Assembly: GCA_007844125.1 (NCBI GenBank) | Contig: CM017571.1 | Span: 29,027,978-29,091,977, forward strand | Source of the DNA: Sinonovacula constricta | Taxonomy: Eukaryota; Mollusca; Bivalvia; Cardiida; Solecurtidae | Reading direction: 5' to 3' | DNA length: 64,000 bases | Shown here: piece by piece, positions 25,428 through 37,878 of the stretch | Layout of the letters: every line of letters begins with the position of its first letter | Numbering within the stretch: the first letter of the stretch is position 1 | Notes under the pieces: model-generated | Told to the model about the DNA's origin: nothing | Seen by the model: only the letters and a program-made list of their open reading frames with translations | Databases searched by the model: none | Made by a program: the position numbers and the translations under genes

Positions 25428-26119
25428 ACAGGGAGATGTCTAGCTATGTCAAACAGGGAGATAGGATCCAGCCAGGTCACACAGGGAGCTGTCTAGCTAT
25501 GTCAAACAGGGAGATAGGATCCAGCCAGGTCACACAGGAAGATGCCTGGTCAGGTTCTAGCAAGGTAAGGTCACAAAGGGAGATGCCTGGTCAGGTTCAA
25601 GCCAGATTAGATCATACAGGGAGATACCTGGTCAGGATCTAGCCATGATAAACAGGGAGATGCCTGGTCAGGATCTAGCCATGTCAAACAGGGAGAAAGG
25701 ATCCAGCCAGGTTACACAGGGCAATAGGATCCAGCCAGGCCACACAGGGAGATGCCTGGTCAGGATCTAGCCATGTCAAACAGGGAGATTGGATCCAGCC
25801 AGGTCACACAGGGCGATTGGATCCAGCCAGGTCACACAGGGAGATGCCTGGTCAGGATCTAGCCAGGTCAGGTCACACAAGGATATGCCTGGTCAGGATC
25901 AAGCCAGGTCACGCAGGGAGATGCCTGGCCAAGATCCAGCAAGGTCCAGTCACATTAGGAGTTGCCTGGCCAGGATCTAACCAGGTCAGGTCACACAGGG
26001 AAATGCCTGGTCAGGATCCAGCCAGGTCATATTGGAAGAGGCCTGATAAGGATCCAGCCAGGTCAGATCACACAGGCAGATAAATGGACAGGATCCAGCC
26101 AAGTCACATAGGAAGATGC

Positions 26120-26545
26120 CTGGTCAGGATCTAGCAAGGTCACACAAGGAGATGCAGGTCCAGAACCAGCCAGGTCACACAAGGATATGCCTGGTCAGGA
26201 TCTAGCAAGGTCACACAAGGAGATGCCAGGTCCAGAACCAGCCTGGTTACACAAGGAGATGCCTGGTCAGGATCTAGCAAGGTCACACAAGGAAATGTCA
26301 GGTCCAGAACCAGCCTGGTTACACAAGGAGATGCCTGGTCAGGATCTAGCAAGGTCACACAAGGAGATGCAGGCCCAGAACCAGCCAGGTCACATAAGGA
26401 GATGCCTGGTCAGGATCTAGCAAGGTCACACAAGAAGATGCCAGGTCCAGAACCAGCTAGGTCACACAAGGAGATGCCTGGTCAGGATCTAGCAAGGTCA
26501 CACAAGAAGATGCCAGGTCCAGAACCAGCCTGGTTACACCAGGAG
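26120..26545. repeat. 72-bp dimeric higher-order repeat
   Basis: A GATCTAGCAAGGTCACACAA unit alternates with a GTCCAGAACCAGCCTGGTTA unit. The pair recurs six times at 72-bp steps from about 26127 to 26487. Confidence 0.88.
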
Positions 26546-26690
26546 ATGCCTGGTCAGGATCTAACCAGGTAAGGTCACACATAGATATGCCTGTTCAGGA
26601 TTGAGCCAGGTCACACATGGAGATGCCTGTTCAGGATTGAGCCAGGTCACACAAGGAGATGCCTGGTCAAGAACCAGTAAGGTGCCACTG

Positions 26691-28535
26691 GAAGCTGTCT
26701 GATCAGAATAAACATTATTTTTTGCTAACTCTATCTTATTATGTATTGCTTGTTATTTATCAAGTTACATGCAGCTAACTAAGAACTGCATACACGTTAT
26801 TAACAAATGTGAAATACAGTTAAAAGTTTTCATATAATTATTTGCTTTCTGGACAACTGCATCCCAAAGCGCCTTGTAAAATTAATACCTACCTTGAAAA
26901 TAAAATCTATACATCCTCCATTGTTTATTGCATCTGTGAAACCATTTGCAAGTAACAAATACTGGTATTTTTTATGAGTAGATTTTGAGTAAAGTTCAAT
27001 TTAATTTCAACAGTCTACGACTCTGTTGAAATTAGACTTTACCAGATTAGAAAAAATTGTTAAATAATTTATTTCTATGTAATATATTGATAAATAGGTT
27101 ACCTTCATGCCAGTATACTTTGTTTTGTGCAAATTAGAAACAGTTTATACCTGGAAGCATTTGGGAAGCAACCTTTTTAAGTCAATTGCCCATTTCTGTT
27201 TGGACAATTATATAAAAAGCAAGGTCAAACAATCAATATATAATTAATCAATATAACCAAGACAAAAATATCTAACAATAGATGAAATATGGCAATAAAC
27301 AATTGAGAAAAACATGTCATCTACGAAATACCCCGGCAATAAAATGTATGTCAGGCTGTCCAAACGGGTGAAAGTATATATATAGTATTTACGTTTGTTG
27401 CAAGTATTGAATTAAAAACAGCATGCAAAAGGTTTTTCATTGTAATAAAAACGATGAATAAATTTACTTACATCTTGTTTTGTAATGATTTATACATTTC
27501 GACAACACCTCTGTAACCTCGAATCATTTCATGCCGTGAAACCATTTGGCCTATCTTAAGTGCGTAAATTGCAACGTTTCAAAAGAAAATGCAAGTGTAT
27601 GTCTGCAATGAAACTGCTGCAATTTAAGTGCTGCATGTTAAAGATCTATAGGCATAGTCTATGGTAGACCGGCTAACAACCCGTGACGAGGAAAATGAGG
27701 ACAAACGGCGTAAACAGTAATTACTGTTATTATAAACTCAATTTACGAATTTGTAAATAAAAGCACATACCTAGCAAAGAGACGTGATTACTGCTGTGCA
27801 AGCATCCACAAAAGCCGGTTAGCAGTTTTTTTTTGTGTGAAAAAAAAAATAAAAATAAAATAAATTCATGTAGGCTAGCCCCTAAACAGTCAACACAATC
27901 AGCTAACTTTCCATTTTGCAGACGAACTACTTTCACCCATCATGGAAGAAATCCCGCAGAAACGGACTTAATTGTATGGTTTATCTGCGGTATTTAGAAA
28001 ATGCATACCTTGAATGATAAGCCACGTATACTAGAACCAGAATTCTAGATGCGTATTCAGTCCACACAGAAAACTCCGGGATTTTTTACGTCCACACTGA
28101 CAGCAGAAGGACAACGCCCAAATAAGAATAAAGCGGGAAATTATTGGAAGTTTTCATATCGTGATGATACTAGCCAACAACAAGATTACCTTGTCTGTTG
28201 CTATTTGTTTCTGTAACTCCATAAAACCATTTTGTTATTAAAAATGAGCTGATATTGGAAATCATTGGAAACGTCAGGTACAGTATAATCCAAATATAAA
28301 GTTTCCCAATATTTGCGTAACTAGGCGGCAAGGAATTTTACCTTGGAATTGTTGTTGCGTTTTCTCGTGGATCGTTTTCCTTTGCAAAGTATAACGCCTT
28401 TTGTTTTGTAGGAAAAACGACACAAACAACTGTTTAAAATTTGAACTGCACCAAAGAAAGGGAACTTCCCTCAATCTCTCTTGTTATCCAGCTAGTTCAT
28501 CCTGCAATAAAGTATTCGTTGCTTTGGACCGCACA
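26691..28535. other. Intergenic sequence, CpG content rises near 27.5-28.4 kb
   Basis: Scattered CpG sites around 27500-28400 contrast with neighbouring DNA and could mark a promoter, but no start codon with a convincing coding exon was found. Confidence 0.4.
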
Positions 28536-29032
28536 TAGAGTTTCCATGTGATGTCATAGGCAGTGATAAAACAGTTTAAGCAGCCATCTTTGAAGGCAGA
28601 AGCTAATGCAGGCCGAAATCTGGAAATATGTGCCGTATTAAACTCATGACTGTGTTAATATTTATCAGTCAATTTTACTGAATTTTATATCAAAATTTTA
28701 CAGCTTTTATATAGTATTTTAAATATCAAAACTATATTTTGATAGTTTAAAAGATAACAAAAAATACAACCAAAAAAGATACACTGTTCATTTTGTTTAA
28801 GGATAAGCCAAGAATTTTAATCATTTCTGTGTATTAGTTCTTTCTGCATTTATCAATTTAAAAAAAATTATTCTAAAGAATTTCAAGAGCATTCCAATGG
28901 TGTATAGCTTTTAAATTTTGGACCACAAATGAAGAAATTACAAGAAAATAACATTTACTCGTCTATACAATTCATCTAATAATTCCTTGAAGTTGCGATC
29001 AAAGATGGCTGCCAAGATAATGGATATTCACC
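28536..29032 (+). mobile_element. MITE-like element, family M, copy 1
   Basis: About 497 bp closely similar end to end to 58026-58539. Shared blocks include TTTCCATGTGATGTCAT, GCAGCCATCTTTG, GCAGAAGCTAATG, AAATATCAAAACTATATTT and CAAAGATGGCTGCCAAGATA. The outer right terminal repeat has decayed here. GCAGCCATCTTTG and CAAAGATGGCTGC form sub-terminal inverted repeats. Confidence 0.75.
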
Positions 29033-29589
29033 AGATGACAATTAAACAAGACACCTTACGATTTGATAGTCTCTGCATATTTAAGTGCTGACATCAGCAA
29101 ACAACACATGTTCCACAAGCTTTCTAGATGTTGGCCCTGTTCTTTGTGCATTGCTTTGCCACAATAGAATAAAAGTAACATTTAACCCCTCATCAGCGTA
29201 CAAAATTCAAGTTACCAGGTGTTACAATATATATTCCATGGCCCACGTGCCGAAACATTTTCTGTACTGTTCTCGTTTCTTGCACCATTATATTTATTAA
29301 TTACTTGGAATAGGAATTAGGACTATGCAGATCGTATATTGAATATAATGTTCATTTATCTCGAACATATAGGTCCATATGTTAACATTTTACACAATAT
29401 TTTTTACATTATATTTTTCTTATATTCGAGGTACATGTATATATAAAGTCTATTAAACAAAACCCCTATCTTTATTTATATAAAAAAAATTTAAACCTAA
29501 TTTGTAATATAAGGTATATCTCGATATTTTACCTCTTGATTTGAGGTTCATTATTACAAAAATGAGAATACCAGCGCATATATTAAACT

Positions 29590-29960
29590 AGTTTTTCTAC
29601 AAATACCATAGCAAGAGAAGTTCGAATCTGCCAGTTTTGTGACAAACATGATATTGAAGATGAACTTTATTTCCTTTGTATATGACCTGCATATCATGCT
29701 TTAAGAAGACAAAATATTCATAAAAGATTTTACGAAAGACCATCTGCTCATAAATTGACCAGTCTCTTGTATTTTTAAAAAAGAAAATACGATTTTATTT
29801 GTATCTATTAAAAATCGATTTGCTAAGAAAAAGCCTGTCAACATCATAAACTGAAACCTGTTTTTCTTGCACCACTGTGATCAACGTTTTACTTTGTTTT
29901 CACATTTATTGTAAGATGATGTAGCCTACTTTGTACAAATCTGAATAAATATATATTCTG
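29590..29960 (+). pseudogene. Fragment of a non-LTR reverse transcriptase C-terminus
   Basis: The plus strand reads REVRICQFCDKHDIEDELYF then LCI-stop-PAYHALRRQNIHKRF. This resembles the C-x2-C zinc-binding C-terminal domain of retrotransposon reverse transcriptases, with TGA in place of the third cysteine. It has no start and multiple stops. The tail runs into GAATAAATATATATTCTG. Confidence 0.6.
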
Positions 29961-32853
29961 TTCTGTTTAAATGCATGTCAGATGAAATGCAAAAAACACA
30001 CAAAACAACAACAAACACAACAGTGAATGAATCTAAAATAGGTTATCTTATATTTGCAACACACCTAAACAACATACAACTATATGTACACACACTTAAA
30101 ACATATAATGCTGGCACTATTTCTTTCGTTTGTACAGTAATGTAAATCATTTTATTTCATACTCTGGGTCTATTAAGTGTACATCCAACTTCAATGGTTA
30201 AAATAAAGTTCTAACTGATACAGCTATTAGAGAAACTCATACATACAGAGACATTCTAGCTTCCTTGATGAATTATGACAGAAACGTATAACTAATAGTG
30301 TCATATCATCACCATAGCAACCAAAGATAATCTATAGTTTCGCAATAGAAGCGCATTGTATATATAATAATGATAAATACAGGGTTTTTTATGGCAGGGC
30401 AAAATAGTGTCGGTAGACTAATTGTGTATATTGATTGTTAGCGCGTGGATACCATGTGTTCCCCACTGGATTGCTAATGTTTGATCCTTTCCTATGATAA
30501 CTGGATAAGTGGTGTGTGTGTGTTGAAATAATTGTTTATTATCGTATTTTTCTACCGATCGAATATAGTATATCAATAAATAACACAGCAGATAACAGGG
30601 TATTAAATATATTGGGGATATCACCGTCCATTAAATGAAAACCTCACTGTCAACAGTAGGAACCTCGATATAGTTGTCTTTTATAAACTTCTGATAAAAG
30701 CTTTACAAATAGACATACGAAGATTGGCTTTGTATCCACCATGTGTATACTGGTCGCCATTTATGTTCCAAGCAATGGTCACTAACTCACGATGACTTAC
30801 TTAGCGAAAAGCATAAAGAGACTCCTGAAACTTAAGATAATTTTCCACAAATCCACAAGGATATCTTTCATGACATTGATTTTTTGAAGCAAGGAAAGAT
30901 AACTGAGATAATTTGTTAATAAGATCAAAGCTTAACCTTCGACAACATGAGCAAGTATTTTGCATTAAACTACTTACAAAGTTAAGAACGGGCACCTGTT
31001 TAAAACGAGCCGTAAAAGGTTCATAGCAAGAAAAGAAAGACGCAAGATATAATTTTTAATATCTTCAAATCAATTAATATCAAACTTTAGTGCAGCGAAA
31101 CAGTCCCTATGATACACTTTCTTGTTCAAAAGTATTTATGGTAAAAAAATTAAGTCTCCTTAAATATCTGGGGACATTTATCCACCTTTTTCAATGGCAA
31201 TGAATACAAAGTTTAGTTTGAAGAATAAATCATACATCCTCTTCATGCTTTTGATCGAGACACAAATAATGAACTTTACAATATAATTAGTATAATTCTA
31301 TCGGTCTTCGAGTGCCGTAAACTGCATGAACAATATGATAAATGGACACAGTTCTGTTATCGTAAATTCTTTGCAAAACAGACGAAAATAGTTTAGTTTA
31401 CCTATTAGCATATCAGTTTGTTTGTATTGCAATTTATGCAAAACATGAATGGAGACGTGACATATTCCGCTGCAATGCCTGCCGTTGGTAATGTATGTAG
31501 CAAAAATGTTATTAACAAGTGCCCGTGCTTCATTTTAAAAGCGCCCGGTGTGACGTAAAATAAATCACCATCTAGGTAAGTATCAGTTATTTTCTGATGT
31601 AAATGGTCAAGTAGTTCTCAAAACTTATATATTTTGCACGAACTAGATGCGGATGTGATTCAAATGATCCAGGTGTGCCCAATAAACACTTACCTGTATA
31701 AAGCATATACATATTCCACCCGTTTACACCACACCGACATGTAAATAAGAACACAATAATAAACAAAACAAAATTCAGGCTGGTTTTATTATATCCGTAT
31801 TGACATATGGTGTGTCATTCGGAGCATACGTGTCGCGTATTTCAATGTCACACATGAGTTATATTTTCCTTAAAGAAAGATGAGTAAGTTATACCGGGGA
31901 AGTTTATAAATATTTGGAATGTACGACACGAATGTTAAAAAAAGACTTTGTTTATTGATATTTTCTGGTTGATATAAGTCTTTGTATTCACATGTTACAA
32001 TCAATCAAACACTATTTAGGTATTTTATAAAAAAAAAGCTGGAGTGGGTTTTTAAGTAGTTTCATCTATATGCTATTTCAGTCAGGCATTTCAGGTACAC
32101 GCCAAGAGAAATGGTCATTGTGCGAAGTTCACGACATGCATAGTAACAAAGTTGAATTGTAACCAATATGAGTAGCAATGGACTATCCACGCGATAGGTA
32201 GCAAACAATAACATGTTATGGGGAGGGCATTTATAAAATGTTAACTGTAATCAAAAATTATTCAAATAAGGAAGTATGGAGAAGTTCAAGGAGCGTTGCA
32301 ACTGTTATCAAAATCTGACAAGGCACAGGACCAAGGTATTTACATGCAAGCCAAATGTAAAGTAGGAACAATTCTTTGACGAGCATCAAACAAAAAGAGC
32401 AAACCCAACAATTACCGCCTTGGAGCGGTCAGTTGGCAAAAGGGACCGACTTGGGTGCTTCAACCGGTTTTACAGAGCACTAACCTTGCACTTCCTGATG
32501 AATTTCTGAAATGTAAGCAATGAAAAGAAAACCGGTCTATTTAAACAAAAAATGTTCAAGCGCTGACGTTTTCTTAGTTCAGTACTACACAAAATTGTTG
32601 ATTGTAAATGTAATGACTTTTTAAACCAAGGAAGAAATTACCAGAGAAATATAAATGGTTGTAGCATCCTGTTCATGTGTAGATTGAATTGAGGAACCAA
32701 AGTCCAATCAAAGTCCATAAGAGGAAAATACACAATATAACCCTTGTAGAATGAATAAAAGGTGGTATCAGACAATTAGGACCAAGATTTCTTTTCTCAA
32801 ATAACCAAATAAGTCTTTGTTACCAGGAAAGGTCCTGCAAAATGCTGTTCATT
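29961..32853. other. AT-rich intergenic sequence
   Basis: Short minus frames at 30418 and 30801 have no recognisable domain. Nothing else supported. Confidence 0.5.
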
Positions 32854-32966
32854 GGGATGGGATGGGATTTGCCGGCATATTTGCCGATACTGTGCAGCGA
32901 CATTTCTATCATTATAGCACAGGGGCACAGTATCGGCAAAAATGACGGCAAATCCCATCCCATCCC
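32854..32966. repeat. Near-perfect inverted repeat, 42-bp arms and 29-bp loop
   Basis: Left arm 32854-32895 begins GGGATGGGATGGGATTTGCC and ends TTGCCGATACTGTGC. Right arm 32925-32966 is its inverse with two mismatches (40 of 42 pair). The loop is 32896-32924. Either strand would fold into one long hairpin. No matching element was seen elsewhere in the window. Confidence 0.92.
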
Positions 32967-33954
32967 ATCCCTATCAGAGCCACGCTGCAGATGGTTTTTC
33001 CTTAACCAACCGCAACAAATTACTTTTGGTAATATATATAGTCAACCTGAGAATCGGCTCTGACGTCGGTATCTATTTTTAGCAGAGACCTCTCGACCTT
33101 TTTATACTCTTGGAAATTTATTTCGCGATTAGTTGTGTCAAAACAAATCAGTTAAGGTTCAAAATCGTATTTCTTAAGAATGAAGTACGGGTTTATAAAA
33201 ACACAACATTTTCTTTTATAAACGGCCGTTTTGTTGCGACCAAAGAAGACAATTGCCAATAAACACAGACAGTGTATGCATAAACCTTTTACAAAAGTGG
33301 TAGAAGTTTCAAATTTCCGACCAGACAGGAACCCCATAACCTCAAACAGTCTCTTTGTCCAATAAAACTCCATGGCCTGTAATATCCTCAAACGGCCGCT
33401 AACGGCCATCGCAAGGGACAATCCTTTGGTCAATATTGAAACTGTGATAAGGTAGGTTAAAACAGAAACAACTAGCAAACCCGTCCAATAACCGAGACAT
33501 TAGTCAACCTAGGGGTAGTGTTGATTGATAGTAATTAATTACTGATAAATCTGATTAATTGACAGAATTACTGAAAAAATGACGCATAGGTAAATAATAT
33601 GTGGAGTGTCAAAGAAAACACTGCTTTTGTAGAAGTATTTATATGGAAAATTCTTTTCAGAAAATAGTTAACAGGGTGAAATTACTGTAACCATGCACCG
33701 CAGTAATAACACATGTCCAGCTTTGTTGACAAGCAACATTTTAAGGTGTTTTTACTCCCGAAGTAAAATCAGTGGGTTTATTTACGTTTTAAAACGAACG
33801 GAAAAATGATGAGTCGGTGAGCATACTGTTAGCCGGAATAGTTGGGAGCGATGTAAATAAGCATATCGAGTATAGATCCAACAAAGCATTGAACTATATA
33901 CAGAACGTCTTCTTCACTGAACGTATGTTTCTGTGGTCTGTAACTGGGTGCAAC
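32967..33954. other. Intergenic sequence after the hairpin
   Basis: A 108-codon minus frame (33478-33152) contains two hydrophobic stretches (VSVLTYLITVSIL and LCIHCLCLLAIVFF) but no recognisable family or splice support. I do not call it a gene. Confidence 0.4.
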
Positions 33955-36245
33955 TCCGATATAGACGGGCATATGTCCAAGTGTGCAAATTATATATGGA
34001 CGGGCATATGTCCAAGTGTGCAAAATCTATATAGACAGGCATATGTCCAAGTGTACAAATCCCTTATGGACGGGCATAAGTCCAAGTGTGCAAGACGGAT
34101 ATGGATGAGCATATGTCCAAGTGTGCAAATCCCTTATGGACGGTCATATGTCTAAGTGTGCAAATCCCTTATGGAGGGGCATATGTCCAAGTGTGAAAAT
34201 CCCGTATGGACGGGCATATGTCCAAGTGCGCAGATCCCTTATGGAATGACATTTGTCCTGGTGTGCAAATCCTATACTGACGGTCATTTGTCCAGGAGTA
34301 CAAATCCTATATGGATGGGCATTTGTCCAGGAGTGCAAATCCTATATGGATGGGCATTTGACCAGGAGTGCAAATGCTATGGGGCATTTGTCCAGGAGTG
34401 CAAATCCTATATGGATGGGCATTTGACCAGGAGTGCAAATGTTATGGGGCATTTGTCCAGGAGTGCAAATCCTTTATGGATGGGCATTTGACCAGGAGTG
34501 CAAATCCTATATGGATGGGCATTTGACCAGAAGTGCAAATCCTATATGGATGAGCATTTGACCAGGAGTGCAAATGCTATATGAATGGGCATTTGTCCAG
34601 GAGTGCAGATGTTATGGGGTATTTGTCCAGGAGTGCAAATCCTATATGGATGGGCATTCGACCAGGAGTGCAAATCCTATATGGATGGGCATTTGACCAG
34701 GAGTGCAAATCCTATATGGATGAGCATTTGACCAGGAGTGCAAATGCTATATAAATGGGCATTTGTCCAGGAGTGCAGATGTTATGGGGTATTTGTCCAG
34801 GAGTGCAAATCCTATATGGATGGGCATTTGACCAGGAGTGCAAATCCTATATGGCTGGGCATTTGACCAGGAGTGCAAATGTTACGGGGCATTTGTCCAG
34901 GAGTGCAAATCCTATATGGATGGGCATTTGTCCAGGAGTGCAAATGTTATGGGGCATTTGTCCAGGAGTGCAAATCCTATATGGATGGGCATTTGACCAG
35001 GAGTGCAAATCCTATATGGATGGGCATTTGACCAGGAATGCAAATCCTATACGGATGGGCATTTGACCAGGAGTACAAATCCTATATGGATGGGCATTTG
35101 ACCAGGAGTGTAAATCCTATATGGATGGGCATTTGACCAGGAGTGCAAATCCTATATGGATGGGCATTTGACCAGGAGCGCAAATCCTATATGGATGGGC
35201 ATTTGACCAGGAGCGCAAATCCTATATGGATGGGCATTTGTCCAGTACAAATCCTATATGGATGGGCATTTGACCAGGAGTGCAAATCCTATATGGATAG
35301 GCATTTGACCAGGAGTGCAAATCCTATGTGGCAGGCCATTTGTCCAGGCGTGCAAATCCTATATGAATAGGACGTTTGTCCAGGTTTGCAAATCCTATAT
35401 GGAAGAACATTTGTCCAGTCATGCAAATCCTATATGGAAGGACATATGTTCAAGTGTGCAAATCCTTTAAGAAAGGGCATATGTTTAAGTGTGCAAATCC
35501 TATATGGAAGGATGTTTGTTCAGGAATGCAAATCCTAAATGAAAGGGCATATGTTCAAGTGTGCAAATCTATATAGAAGGACATTTGTCCAGTCGTGCAA
35601 ATCCTATATGGAAGGACATATGTTCAAGTGTGCAAATCCTTTATGAAAGGGCATATGTTCAAGTATGCAAATCCTATATGGACGGGAAATCCCTTATGGA
35701 TGGGCCTATGTCCAAGTGTTCAAATTCATTATGAACTGGCATATGTCTAGGTGCAAACCCTGTATGGATGGGCTTATGTTCAAGTGTGCAAATCCTATAT
35801 GGAAGGGCATATGTTCAAGTGTGTAAATCCTGTGTGGAAAGGCATATGTTCAAGTGTGCAAATCCTATATGGAAGGGCATATGTCCAAGTGTTCAAATCC
35901 TATATGGAAGGGCATATGTTTAAGTGTGCTAATCCTATATGGAAGGGCATATGTCCCAGTGTTTAAATTCCATATGAATGAGCATATTTCCAAGTGTTCA
36001 AATCCTATATGGAAGGGCATATGTCCAAGTGTTCGAATCCCATATGGAAGGGCATATGTCCAAGTGTGAAAATCCTATATGGAAGGGCATATGTCCAAGT
36101 GTTCAAATCCTATATGGAAGGGCATATGTCCAAGTGTTCAAATCCTATATGGAAGGGCATATGTCCAAGTGTTCAAATCCCATATGGATGAGCATATGTC
36201 CAAGTGTGCAAATCCTGTATGGAAGGGCGTATGTTTAAGTCCAGG
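33955..36245. repeat. 35-bp minisatellite array, about 65 units in three zones
   Basis: Zone 1 (33.96-34.25 kb): GGGCATATGTCCAAGTGTGC then AAATCCCTTATGGAC. Zone 2 (34.25-35.36 kb): GGGCATTTGACCAGGAGTGC then AAATCCTATATGGAT. Zone 3 (35.36-36.24 kb): GGGCATATGTCCAAGTGTTC then AAATCCTATATGGAA. Zone 2 also holds 30-bp short units (GCAAATGCTATGGGGCATTT) and a 170-bp block repeat (34571 and 34741). Confidence 0.95.
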
Positions 36246-36445
36246 AGTGCTAATAATAGTAAAGCGGCAAAAGTGTGCGAATCATATATGGGAGGGCAAA
36301 TATCCGGGTACATTCTGAGTGTTCAGTTCATTCATATCTGAGTGAACAAAATATATATGGAAAATTAGAATTATAACCGGAAGGTAAAAAATCTGGGATT
36401 TCATTTCATATATTGAAGATCAAAAGTCCAGGAGCTCATATCATA

Positions 36446-37240
36446 TATGGATGGTCAAATGTTCGGGTGTGTAACTGACAAATGGAAGGCAAAATGTCCT
36501 GGTGTGTAATTGACATATGGAGGGCAAAAGTCCAGGTGTGTGACTGGCATATGGAGGGCAAATTGTCTGGGTGTGTGCTGACATATGGAGGGCAAATGTC
36601 TTGGTGTGTGGCTGACATATCGAAGGCAAATGTCTTGGTGTGTGGCTGACATATGGAAGGCAAATGTCCAGGTGTGTGACTGGCATATGGAGGGCAAATG
36701 TCTGGGTGTATGGATGACATATGGAAGACAAATGTTCAGGAGTGTGACTGACATATGGAAGGCAAATGTCCAAATGTGTGATTGACATATGGAAGGCAAA
36801 TGTCCAGGCGTGTTACTTAAAAATGGAAGGCAAATGTCTGGGCATGTAACTGACATATGGAAGGCAAATATCCGGGTGTGTAACTGGCATATGAAAGGAA
36901 AATGTCTGGGTGTGTAACTGACATATGGAAGGCAAATTCTGGGTGTGTAACTGACATATGGAAGTCAATGTCAGGGTGTGTAACTGACTTATGGAAGGCA
37001 AATGTCAAGGTGTGTAACTGACATATGGAAGGCAAATGCCAAGGTGTGTAACTGACATATGGAAGGCAAATTCTGGGTGTGTAACTGACATAGGGAAGGT
37101 CGATGTCTGGGTGTGAAACTGACATAGGGGAGGCGAAATGTGCAAATATAAAAAAAAATTAAGAGGGGACACATATCCAATTATACACATGACACATGGA
37201 AGGTCAAATGTCCTTGTGTACAACTGACATGTGGAAGGCA
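36446..37240. repeat. 34-bp minisatellite array, about 23 units, related to the 35-bp array
   Basis: Consensus ACATATGGAAGGCAAATGTC then TGGGTGTGTAACTG. ATATGGAAGG-CAAATGTC aligns with ATATGGAAGGGCATATGTCC of the neighbouring array, so the two share ancestry. The 36250-36440 stretch is a decayed transition. Confidence 0.93.
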
Positions 37241-37820
37241 GGTGCCAATGTATAAATTATTCTTTATGTAATGAGTCAATTAAGGTGGGACTAATATCCA
37301 AGTATACAAATCAAAAATGGAAGGTCAATGTCTGGAGGTGCTTATCATATACATGTATGGTTGAGAAAATGACCAAATAATTTAAGCAAAGGTAAATATC
37401 AGTGTAAATATATCGAAAGGCAACAACTGGGTGCGCACATCTGCTGTAAGACAATAGGGCATGCCAATCCTTAAACATAACAAACAATTAAAAAACCAGA
37501 ACAACAGATTATCTTATATCAAGCAATAAATGTTGGTCTGAGGACAACTATTTAACTCATTAGAAGGATTTTATAATGACAGGAAATCTTTTCAAAGTTA
37601 AAGTAGAAATATAACCACTTGTGGCGTTTTATTTTCCAATTATCTTTATTTCATACTGTCAACCATGGTTTGTCATTTTAATGTTTTATTTACAACTTTC
37701 CTATATCAGAAACAGTACAATTATTTTTGGAATGCATATTGCTGATAAATAATCATTTTAAGTTAACACTGTTGCCATACTTCTCCTTTATTTTATGGGT
37801 TAATCTTACCAAATTTTGAA

Positions 37821-37826
37821 TTTATT
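37821..37826 (-). promoter_or_regulatory. Candidate polyadenylation signal for MRM3
   Basis: AATAAA on the minus strand, 53 bp past the MRM3 stop. A second copy lies at 37787-37792. The choice between them is inference. Confidence 0.45.
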
Positions 37827-37878
37827 CCAGACTTTAATCCATTTGTCTTTTGTTTAATAAAAAATCATTCTTCACAAT

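Larger units (their letters stand above)
24806..26690. repeat. 36-bp minisatellite array, about 52 units, with sub-zones
   Basis: Consensus AGGATCTAGCCAGGTCACAC then AGGGAGATGCCTGGTC, giving a 12-residue cycle (TWLDPDQVSPCV on minus). Zones differ: 24.8-25.4 kb is regular, 25.4-25.9 kb has GGATCCAGCC variants and odd lengths, and 26.1-26.55 kb is a 72-bp dimer. Confidence 0.95.

Noticed and set aside
33152..33478. 108-codon minus frame with two hydrophobic stretches
   Set aside because: No recognisable family, no splice or promoter support, and length is plausible by chance.
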